Made by a program: the position numbers and the translations under genes
Part shown: positions 36,360 through 44,080 of the stretch, in pieces
How the letters are laid out: the number at the start of each line of letters is the position of its first letter
Position numbering within the stretch: position 1 is the stretch's first letter
Notes under the pieces: model-generated
What the model saw: the letters and a program-made list of their open reading frames with translations, nothing else
The model's database searches: none
Told to the model about the DNA's origin: nothing
DNA from: Spirochaetaceae bacterium
GTDB taxonomy: Bacteria > Spirochaetota > Spirochaetia > CADAEX01
DNA: 64,000 bases
Reading direction: 5' to 3'
Assembly: GCA_009780675.1 (NCBI GenBank)
Contig: WQZP01000013.1
Span: forward strand, 1-64,000

Positions 36360-36767
36360 TTAGTGTCTATACCAGTACTCGATGTTTGCATTTATAAAAC
36401 CAAGCATACGGGTAGAGTTTTCATCCAAATCCAGTCCTGCGGCTAATTCAAGAGCCTTGGTGTATTCTGCATAAGTTGTTGGGTCACTATGCCTTGCGCT
36501 TGCAATGGCTGCCCCCATGAAGGTCAATATTTGTTCGCGCAATGCTGGTGTTGTAATGGTGAGCGCGTTTATTACAAGAGCAGGGTCTTCTTTGAATCTG
36601 CGCAAAACCTGCATACCTGTTTCTCTATCTTCTCCAAGATTCCAATATTGCTCAAACAAGGCAAGCACTTCCTCCAATGAGTTGGCGCCTCCACCCTGGC
36701 GTGTCTTATTTTGGCACCCGGCAAATAAAAACATAAGAATAGAAAACAACAGCAATAATTTCTTCAT
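36360..36767 (-). CDS. Small lipoprotein, function unknown
   Basis: Exported lipoprotein of 135 residues with a clear signal and lipobox (LLFSILMFLFAGC, Cys18). The rest is helical and charged with no recognised domain (LEEVLALFEQYWNLGEDRET; FINANIEYWYRH at the end). GGGAAGG precedes the ATG. It follows the serine hydrolase gene by 27 nt on the same strand and may be co-transcribed with it. Confidence 0.75.
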   Translation of the reverse strand: MKKLLLLFSILMFLFAGCQNKTRQGGGANSLEEVLALFEQYWNLGEDRETGMQVLRRFKEDPALVINALTITTPALREQILTFMGAAIASARHSDPTTYAEYTKALELAAGLDLDENSTRMLGFINANIEYWYRH

Positions 36768-36794
36768 GAAACACCTTCCCTGCTTATTGTGGGG

Positions 36795-38666
36795 TTAATG
36801 CCAAAATCCCCAAGCCATTAAAATTACAGCGCAAATTACAGAGCTTGCCATAGTAAAATAATTAAACACCATACTTGCTTTTGCCGGTTCTTTTTTTCTG
36901 TTTATCCACATAAAGTAAATCCAGATTGGAACAAAAATTGCAAATGCAATATTAAATATAAAATGTATTTGTAACGATGCATATGGCACAAAACTAAGTC
37001 CCCGTATCGCAAAAAGCACATTATTAATAGTTACTGCTGCCATAGATGCGTAAAGCGCGATGTTCATTTTTTTCATTATGTTGGAGGGTGTTTTTTTCTT
37101 TTTGTTTCTTATTGCACCGATAACTGTGATAATTATTGCAGCCAGGATGTACAATATACATAGTGCAAAAAGAATTGCGCTGCCAAAAACCATGATCAGC
37201 CTGCCGATACCCACGGGCAGCAAATCAAAATACATTAATGAAATACGAGTTACTCTGCCGTCTTTTGTTTCAAAGAAAAGGTAATCAATAAGATCCATGA
37301 ACGCAACGCCACCGCCAATGTTTTTAAATACATAAGGGCTTATTTGAATGAATTTCGCTCCTGCAATATCCAGTGTGTTTTCATCAATAGCTTTAACCGG
37401 AAATATTGACAAAGACGTTATAAGATTGGCAAAGCCGCGCTTCTGTCTTCTCGCCATAGTGAATGTTCCTGAGAATTCGCGGGCATCCGGAAGCGCGCCT
37501 GAAAATGCTGGTGGTGCAAACTCGCCGAACAGCGCTCTGGTTAGCCCAAAGCATATAGCTGTTTCACCTGCTTGATTTGTCATTACTACAAGTCCGAAGC
37601 GTTCTTCCGGAGCAAAAGTAAGTAGAGCTGAAAAAGCAACTGTGTTTCCGCCGTGCCCAAGCGCTCTGACTGCGCCGTAATGTTCCATAAAACCGTGCGA
37701 GAAACGGGGAAAGCCATCTCTGAATGATAAGGTGACCGACAACATTTCGTTTAGGATTTTATTGTCCCTGAAGAGAATGCTTGTTTCTCCTTCTGCAGGC
37801 ATAAGCGCTGCCAGGAATTTTATGGCATCCTCTGCTGTTCCGATTACGCTTCCTGCTGGGTACATCCCAATAAATACCCGCTCCACTTCTGAGGGAATAA
37901 GTTTTTCTCTGCCGGGTACATGACCTTTAATTTGTTCGCGTCTTTCCGCTACAGATGGGTTATCAGTTTGAAGCGGGTGAATGGCAGTGTCTCTCATGCC
38001 AAGCGGATTGAAAATGTTTTCCCGTACATACTGATGGAATGGCTGCCCTGATATACGCTCTACAATGAGCCCTGCAATCGCTGTGCCAAAATTAGAATAA
38101 GCAACGATTGTTCCTGGTTGAAAAATTTGGTTTGGAATCCAGGCAAGTATAGATTCTTCAAGGCTTGGCACTGTTTTTGGGTTACTATAAAAAAGGTCGA
38201 CTATGCGATCTTCCCATCCAGCATTGTGGTTCATGAGATTATACATGGTTATAGGTGTTTCATGCCTTATTCTTTTTAAGAAGTTATCTGGCAAATATTC
38301 CCGTATGTCGTTGTTTAAATTGAGTTTTCCCTGTTCAACAAGCTGCATAACGCTTGTCCAGACAAGCAGCTTTGTCGCAGAGCCCCACTCAAAAACCGAA
38401 CTTGTCCTGGCTTTTACGTCGCCCTGTATCGCATGACCATATGCTCTGCTGAATACAATTTGCCCATTTTTTATCACAGCAATAGAGGCTCCGGCTGTTT
38501 TGGTGCCTATGTGCTCTGCAACGAATATGTCAATAAACTGCTCCAGTTCAGAAATGGGGATACCGGATGGAGTTGTTGCTGGAAAATCTGCGGCTGCTGC
38601 AAATGGAACTATCGCTATGATTAATATTACAAAAATTGTGGATACTGAAATTTTTCTTGTTTTCAC
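36795..38666 (-). CDS. Membrane-anchored serine hydrolase (class C beta-lactamase fold)
   Basis: Exported enzyme of about 623 residues. The start is the GTG at 38666 with AAGGAC upstream. A signal segment (VSTIFVILIIAIVPFAAAA) leads into a beta-lactamase/transpeptidase-like domain with SxxK in GSATKL, YSN in VAYSNFG and HGG in ALGHGGN. After a linker domain, the C-terminal quarter holds about four hydrophobic helices, so the catalytic domain is anchored facing the periplasm. Relatives include D-aminopeptidases, esterases and penicillin-binding-like proteins; the substrate is unknown. It lies 10 nt after the hybrid kinase gene and is probably in its operon. Confidence 0.85.
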   Translation of the reverse strand: MKTRKISVSTIFVILIIAIVPFAAAADFPATTPSGIPISELEQFIDIFVAEHIGTKTAGASIAVIKNGQIVFSRAYGHAIQGDVKARTSSVFEWGSATKLLVWTSVMQLVEQGKLNLNNDIREYLPDNFLKRIRHETPITMYNLMNHNAGWEDRIVDLFYSNPKTVPSLEESILAWIPNQIFQPGTIVAYSNFGTAIAGLIVERISGQPFHQYVRENIFNPLGMRDTAIHPLQTDNPSVAERREQIKGHVPGREKLIPSEVERVFIGMYPAGSVIGTAEDAIKFLAALMPAEGETSILFRDNKILNEMLSVTLSFRDGFPRFSHGFMEHYGAVRALGHGGNTVAFSALLTFAPEERFGLVVMTNQAGETAICFGLTRALFGEFAPPAFSGALPDAREFSGTFTMARRQKRGFANLITSLSIFPVKAIDENTLDIAGAKFIQISPYVFKNIGGGVAFMDLIDYLFFETKDGRVTRISLMYFDLLPVGIGRLIMVFGSAILFALCILYILAAIIITVIGAIRNKKKKTPSNIMKKMNIALYASMAAVTINNVLFAIRGLSFVPYASLQIHFIFNIAFAIFVPIWIYFMWINRKKEPAKASMVFNYFTMASSVICAVILMAWGFWH

Positions 38667-38676
38667 TATTTTGTCC

Positions 38677-41600
38677 TTATTGTATTTTATTCTCTTCTGT
38701 AATTTTTGGACCACTTAATTTGAAATCTGGCTTCAGATATTTATGCAATTTTTCAAAAATCCTGTCAATATCAAGTGGTTTGCTAAGGTGGTCATCCATG
38801 CCTGCAGTGAGGCACGCTTCAATATCATCCTTAAAGACATTTGCGGTCATTGCTATGATCGGCAGTTTGATGTTTTTAAAAGCTGGCAGAGCGCGTATGT
38901 GTCGCGTTGCTTCAAGTCCGTCCATCTGTGGCATTTGTATATCCATGAATACAATATCATATTTTTTTGGATTTGCTGCCAGCATATCTAGCGCTTCCTT
39001 TCCGTTTTCAGCACATTCTATTGTGAGTCCGGTGTTCTGCAAAAGCGCCAAAAGTATTTCGCGATTTATTTCAACATCTTCCACAATCAGTAATCTCTTG
39101 CCTTCAAACGTACCAATGTTTTCGGCATAGCCCAAGTCAGTATCAATGGCTCCCAATATTTCATTCATACAATCAATGATCATGTAAGGGAACAAAGGTT
39201 TTAATAAATGTGTATCCACACCAGCTGAAATTGCTTCCTCTCTTATGAAGCTCCAACCTGCTGCGGTGATTATTATTGCTACTGCCGGCCTGTTTTTTCT
39301 GAGGGATTTTATCCATTTTGTTAATTCAATTCCATCTGCAACTGGCATATTCATGCTCCAGTCAACAAAATATATATCATATAAACCGCGTTCTTCGATA
39401 ATGCGGCGTGCTTCAGAAGCGTCAGCCGCCACATCGCATTGCACGCCAAGCTTGTCGAATATTTTCAGAAATTGATCTCGGGTTTTAATTGTGTCAGCAA
39501 CAACCAAAATCCGCGCCTTATCCCAGTTTACGTCAAGAGCAAGCAAAGAGCGCATATTCTTTTTGCCGCACAAAGTCTTTATTGTAAAAATAAACCGCGA
39601 ACCTTTTCCAAGTTCCGATTCGATCCAAATTTTGCCCTCCATTAAGTCAATGATCCGTTTTGAAATGACAAGCCCCAGCCCTGTGCCCCCGTATTCACGA
39701 CTTGTTCCGGTTTCTGCCTGCTCGAATGCGAGGAACAATCTCTTGCGCTGCTCCGGGGATATCCCTATCCCGCTGTCAGCTACTTCAATACGCAGCTCGC
39801 AATTTCCGTTAGCTTCTCCAATCAAAGAGATCTCAAGATGTATGGTTCCGCCTTCGGGTGTAAATTTTATTGCATTAGACATCAAGTTTGTTATCACCTG
39901 TGCCAGGCGTTGATCATCTCCAACAATAAAGCTCGGAATGTTGCTGTCCACATTTATTGTTAATAGCTGCTGTTTTTCTTCCATACGGAAATTAACAACA
40001 GCAAGCACTTTCTGTAACATTTTTTCAAAAACATATTCAACAGGGGCGAGTTCCAGTTTGTTTGCCTCGATTTTTGCCATGTCAAGCACATCGTTTATTA
40101 CACCGAGCAGATGGGATGACGCATCTCCAATTTTAGTCAACGCATAGTTTTTTTCATCCATGCTTTCTGCTTTTTTTCCTATTGCCATCATGCCGATTAT
40201 GGCGTTCATCGGGGTTCTCATTTCATGGCTCATATTGGAAAGAAAATCGCTCTTGGCCTTGTTCGCGGCATTTGCCTGCTCCAGCGCTGATTCCAGTTGT
40301 TCGGAAGTTTCGCGGATGTTTTGGATCATTTCATTACGGTGATAAGCATGAGCAAATAATAAGCCAGTAGAGCGTAAAATCGATTCTTCTCTTTCCGTGA
40401 ATATCCGTTCGTTATGACAATCGTCGAAGCCAACAAAGCCCCAAAACTGTTCATAAATAAATACCGGCACGATTATGATAGACACTATGCCCTGGGGAAG
40501 CAACTGTGCCTGAAGACCGGGTGACATTTTTCTGACAATGCCGCTTAGGCAATTTCCGCTTGACAATAGCTCTTCCAGACCTGCAATATTTTCACTGTAC
40601 GGGATATCAACTGTGTATTCATTGGCCTGTTGTGGTTTAGCGCCTTCAGACCATTCGTAAACCTGGGTGCAGTAAAGCTCTCCGTTGATGGTGTGATTTT
40701 TCCAGATATACACTCTGTCAACCTTTACGGTGTTCCCAAGCACTTGCATAGCTTGAAATAAGTCGTTTTCAAAAGATTCAATATCTGAGTTGAGCAAAAA
40801 CGCTGTTGCCTGGTTCACTGCCCGCAGCAGATTATCTTTATGCTTGCTTTCGGTTATATCCCTTAATACAGCGATCTTGCAAATCGCGTCGTTGTATTTA
40901 TCGTTTTCCACTGTAAGCAACATATCGCAAATCCTGATGCCCAGGGGAGTTTTTACCGTTACTGTTTTGTTTGCGAAGCTGTGATTAAAAAATGAGCTTT
41001 CCGGGTCCTTGGCGCCTGGAGTAATAAAGTCAACAATATTTCCCCCAACAACACTGTTGCCCATAAAATCAGTTGCAGCATTATTCTCAAGACAGATATT
41101 GTTTTTATGATCAAGTACCATAATCGGTGTTGTGATCAATGTAAATATGTCTTCTGAAATATTCGACACTGTAATGCCAAATAGCTTATATTTCTTCATC
41201 GAAGCAAACATGTGTATGCCTGCTGCTAACACTGAAAACGACGCTAGTGGCACAACTGTATTGCTTGTAAAAATCGGTATGAAAAATTCTGTTATAAATA
41301 CAAAGGGAGCTGCAAAAAATGTAAGGAGAATATGAATAAAAACCTGTTTGCGGTGGCGTTTTAATTTAGCCTCATGGAGCCATCTGAATTGCATAATTAG
41401 TATGGCAATAATATTGATATTTATAAGTAAGAATAGGACAATGAAAAGTTCGCTGCCCTGATAAGAAAACTGATTACCGTATTTTGTTTGTACAAATATA
41501 GTATCATATGAGAAAATACATATAATAGAAAGGCTTGCGGTCAAAATGAATATTGCCTTAAAAATATTTCTGAGCAGTTTTTGCCTGAATGAAACCATAT

Positions 41601-41880
41601 TCGTTAAAAATATTAACAATCTTGAAGAGAACAAGCAGCCTGAAATAAAGCCGGCAGCCCAATAAAGCCGAATAAACTGTTCATTTTCCGCAATTGTCAT
41701 CAAGCTGTAAAAAAAGCTGAAGCAAAAAAGGCAGATATGCAATGCTGCAAAATCTTTCCCCACTCTTGTCTTTGCAGTGTATATAAATGTTGGGATGATT
41801 ATAATTAGATAACTTATGCTTACAATGAAAAACAGTGCTGCTATTAAATTTGCCAGATTAATTTCTGATAATATGTTCAT
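38677..41880 (-). CDS. Hybrid histidine kinase (7TM-PAS-GAF-HisKA-HATPase-REC-REC)
   Basis: Sensor kinase of 1067 residues. The N-terminus has about seven membrane helices (to about 230) of the 7TM histidine-kinase sensor type. A PAS region (about 245-345), a GAF domain (about 350-515), a coiled coil and the phospho-His H552 in MSHEMRTPMNA follow. The ATPase has NLMSNAIKFT, DSGIGIS and GGTGLGL. Two receivers end the protein. The first begins LVVADTIK, lacking one residue of the usual acidic pair, though FVDWSM keeps the Asp; the second (IVEDVEIN, FMDIQMP) is intact. No separate regulator gene is adjacent. It is divergent from the T-box-controlled lyase gene. Confidence 0.92.
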   Translation of the reverse strand: MNILSEINLANLIAALFFIVSISYLIIIIPTFIYTAKTRVGKDFAALHICLFCFSFFYSLMTIAENEQFIRLYWAAGFISGCLFSSRLLIFLTNMVSFRQKLLRNIFKAIFILTASLSIICIFSYDTIFVQTKYGNQFSYQGSELFIVLFLLININIIAILIMQFRWLHEAKLKRHRKQVFIHILLTFFAAPFVFITEFFIPIFTSNTVVPLASFSVLAAGIHMFASMKKYKLFGITVSNISEDIFTLITTPIMVLDHKNNICLENNAATDFMGNSVVGGNIVDFITPGAKDPESSFFNHSFANKTVTVKTPLGIRICDMLLTVENDKYNDAICKIAVLRDITESKHKDNLLRAVNQATAFLLNSDIESFENDLFQAMQVLGNTVKVDRVYIWKNHTINGELYCTQVYEWSEGAKPQQANEYTVDIPYSENIAGLEELLSSGNCLSGIVRKMSPGLQAQLLPQGIVSIIIVPVFIYEQFWGFVGFDDCHNERIFTEREESILRSTGLLFAHAYHRNEMIQNIRETSEQLESALEQANAANKAKSDFLSNMSHEMRTPMNAIIGMMAIGKKAESMDEKNYALTKIGDASSHLLGVINDVLDMAKIEANKLELAPVEYVFEKMLQKVLAVVNFRMEEKQQLLTINVDSNIPSFIVGDDQRLAQVITNLMSNAIKFTPEGGTIHLEISLIGEANGNCELRIEVADSGIGISPEQRKRLFLAFEQAETGTSREYGGTGLGLVISKRIIDLMEGKIWIESELGKGSRFIFTIKTLCGKKNMRSLLALDVNWDKARILVVADTIKTRDQFLKIFDKLGVQCDVAADASEARRIIEERGLYDIYFVDWSMNMPVADGIELTKWIKSLRKNRPAVAIIITAAGWSFIREEAISAGVDTHLLKPLFPYMIIDCMNEILGAIDTDLGYAENIGTFEGKRLLIVEDVEINREILLALLQNTGLTIECAENGKEALDMLAANPKKYDIVFMDIQMPQMDGLEATRHIRALPAFKNIKLPIIAMTANVFKDDIEACLTAGMDDHLSKPLDIDRIFEKLHKYLKPDFKLSGPKITEENKIQ

Positions 41881-42095
41881 AAATTCACTCTAAATACCAC
41901 ATTTGGAAGGGGTTATATTTTTTAAAGCAGAGTATAGCACATTGGAATATAAAATGAATAGTGTGTCTTGTGTTATAAATAATATAAGCCAGGAAAAAAC
42001 AATGAGTTCTTTTTGAAGCTTTAAAGCTGACTGGAAATTTTTTGATTAGCAATGCAGGAAATCTTTGTACAGATTATTTTGAGGCATCACGCATA
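41881..42095. other. Intergenic spacer upstream of the T-box promoter
   Basis: AT-rich spacer between the divergent kinase and lyase genes. A TATACT-like -10 on the - strand near 41931 may serve the kinase. Nothing else is recognised. Confidence 0.4.
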
Positions 42096-42124
42096 TTGAC
42101 AATTTGCAACTATTTTGATATTCT
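42096..42124 (+). promoter_or_regulatory. Promoter of the T-box-lyase transcript
   Basis: Consensus TTGACA (42096-42101), 17-nt spacer, TATTCT (42119-42124). The predicted start near 42131 falls just before the first base pair of T-box stem I. Confidence 0.75.
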
Positions 42125-42130
42125 AATCCG

Positions 42131-42476
42131 GAAACGCTGTGAAGGAGAGAAAGATATCCATCAGTTTGTTTGAGAGAGTGCGCGGGTGGTGCGAGCGCAT
42201 GCAGACCGGGTATGTAAATACACTCCGGAGCGGATTCCTTGAAAAAGCGAATTTCCAATAGCGCTCTATTAGGGGAATACGGGTACTCCCGTTACAGAGG
42301 AAGGGTTGTTAGGCCTATTAAGTGGCTTGGCAGATGCACACTGTGCTTAAGCACTTTGCGTTTTCGCCTTGCAATTGGGGTGGTACCGCGGAACATAGTT
42401 TCGTCCCCTGCAAATTATTTTATATTAGCAGGGTAGAAATTTATCTTATCAGTCTCCCTGCGAGAAGGAGACAAAA
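42131..42476 (+). promoter_or_regulatory. T-box riboswitch, tyrosine specifier, translational type
   Basis: Full T-box leader. Stem I: CGCT/AGCG base (42135-42138, 42229-42232), kink, GGAG/CTCC (42144-42147, 42223-42226), specifier loop with UAC at 42219-42221 followed by A, then ATATCC/GGGTAT, GTTTG/CAGAC and a terminal TGCGC/GCGCA hairpin with a GGGTGGTGCGA loop. The antiterminator/antisequestrator has the conserved GGTGGTACCGCG (42379-42390) closed by GGGG/CCCC. The bulge UGGU would pair with an ACCA end, as in tRNA-Tyr, not with GCCA of tRNA-Trp. The SD AAGGAG (42465-42470) lies in a GTCTCC/GGAGAC hairpin. No U-run follows the terminator-like CCCTGC/GCAGGG stem. Confidence 0.9.
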
Positions 42477-43922
42477 ATGTCAGTAAAATTCAGAAATGGT
42501 GAAAACATTCCGCTTGAAATGCACAAAACCAGAGTGATTCAGAGGTTGAATCTTCTGCCAATAGAGGAGCGACTTAAGGCTTCTCAGGAAGCAGGGAACA
42601 ATACTTTTCTATTGAGGAATCGTGATGTTTTTCTCGATATGCTTACAGATAGTGGTACGAATGCCATGAGTCAGGCGCAGTATGCAGCTATGTTGGATGC
42701 TGATGACGCTTACGCAGGCTCCGAGACATTTTATAGGTTAGAAGCTGCGCTCAAAGATATTTTTGGGACCAGATTCTTTCTTCCAGCACATCAGGGTCGA
42801 GCGTGTGAAAACATCATTTGTCAGACTTTTGTAAAACCTGGTCAATCTGTGTTGATGAATTACCACTTCACTACTACAAAAGCGCATATTATGCGAAACG
42901 GTGGTTCTGTTGTTGAGATCATTAAAAAAGAGGGACTTGAAGTAACGAGTGATTTGCCTTTCAAAGGTAATTTGGATATTGACCGTTTGCGTCAGGAAAT
43001 AGAAACAAATGGAGCAAAGAATATTGCTTTTCTGCGTATTGAAGCTGGAACTAACTTAGTAGGCGGGCAGCCTGTTTCCATGGCAAATATGCGCGAAGCT
43101 GTCAAGATCGCGAAAGAAGCAGGGATCCTGACGGTTTTTGATGCGTCTTTGTTGTCTGATAATTTATATTTTATAAAAGTGCGTGAAAAAGAATTCGCAA
43201 ATAAATCTTTGCATGAAATAACTCTGGAATTGGGCAGTTTGTTCGATCTTACTTATTTTTCTGCCCGCAAACTGGGATGTGCCAGGGGCGGTGGAATGAT
43301 TACAAATCGTGAGGATTTGTACAATAAGATGATTGGCCTTGTGCCGCTTTATGAAGGGTTTTTGACTTACGGTGGAATGTCTGTACGGGAAATGGAGGCG
43401 TTGGCAATTGGATTGCGTGAAAATTTGGATATTCATGTTATCGAACAAACTCCGGTATTTGTTGAAGCGCTTGTAAAGGAATTGGTTGCAGCAAAAATTC
43501 CTGTGGTAACGCCTGCAGGTGGACTTGGTTGTCATGTGAATGCTATGGACTTTTGCGACCATTTGCCATTGGAGCAATACCGCGCTGGAGCTTTGGCAAT
43601 AGCCACATACATAGCAAGTGGAGTTCGCGGGATGGAGCGGGGCACTTTGAGCGAAGTGCGCAAAGAGGATGGCAGTGAGCATTTTGCTGAAATGGAACTC
43701 CTGCGACTTGCGGTGCCAAAGCGTGTATTCAGTTTGTCTCAAATAAAGTATGTTGCTGACAGACTTACATGGCTACACGAAAACAGGCATATGATCGGCG
43801 GTTTAAGATTTACATTTGAACCAGCTGTTCTGCGTTTTTTCTTTGGCAGGTTGGAACCAGTTTCTGATTGGCCACAAAAACTTGCTGAAAAATTCAGGAA
43901 AGATTTTGGCAATAGTCTTTAA
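42477..43922 (+). CDS. Beta-eliminating lyase, tyrosine phenol-lyase-like
   Basis: PLP enzyme of 481 residues in the tryptophanase/tyrosine phenol-lyase family. PLP-Lys is K265 (SARKLG) and D222 should hold the pyridine nitrogen. Substrate-pocket residues favour tyrosine phenol-lyase: FTTTKAH (131-137; tryptophanase has FDTT), MERG with R388, and LRFFFGR (tryptophanase has LRHF). R410 in LLRLAVPKR should bind the carboxylate. One usual residue is lost: the Arg three after the PLP Asp is Leu225. It is divergent enough that another aromatic or beta-substituted amino acid is possible. It is controlled by a tRNA-Tyr-type T-box and stands alone between two divergent kinase genes. Confidence 0.85.
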   Translation: MSVKFRNGENIPLEMHKTRVIQRLNLLPIEERLKASQEAGNNTFLLRNRDVFLDMLTDSGTNAMSQAQYAAMLDADDAYAGSETFYRLEAALKDIFGTRFFLPAHQGRACENIICQTFVKPGQSVLMNYHFTTTKAHIMRNGGSVVEIIKKEGLEVTSDLPFKGNLDIDRLRQEIETNGAKNIAFLRIEAGTNLVGGQPVSMANMREAVKIAKEAGILTVFDASLLSDNLYFIKVREKEFANKSLHEITLELGSLFDLTYFSARKLGCARGGGMITNREDLYNKMIGLVPLYEGFLTYGGMSVREMEALAIGLRENLDIHVIEQTPVFVEALVKELVAAKIPVVTPAGGLGCHVNAMDFCDHLPLEQYRAGALAIATYIASGVRGMERGTLSEVRKEDGSEHFAEMELLRLAVPKRVFSLSQIKYVADRLTWLHENRHMIGGLRFTFEPAVLRFFFGRLEPVSDWPQKLAEKFRKDFGNSL

Positions 43923-44080
43923 TTGATATAATCTTACTGCTAAATTGCTTTTAACCCCATACAGCATTCATATTGTTGTGTGGGGTAATCCTATGTTGTA
44001 TTGTCAAAATATATGATATCATCTCAAGAAGTATGTGCAAAGTTTCATAGGTGAAAAATGGCAAGGCGGTGGTTTGAATA

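Noticed and set aside
42045-42260. A - strand ORF across the T-box region
   Set aside because: It reads antisense to stem I of the riboswitch and has no recognisable protein features.
42405-42445. Intrinsic terminator in the T-box leader
   Set aside because: The CCCTGC/GCAGGG stem is followed by a mixed sequence instead of a U-run, and a hairpin hiding the ribosome site lies downstream, so translational control fits better.
42477-43922. Tryptophanase (tnaA)
   Set aside because: The pocket has FTTT, MERG and RFFF, which match tyrosine phenol-lyase, and the leader reads tyrosine signals.
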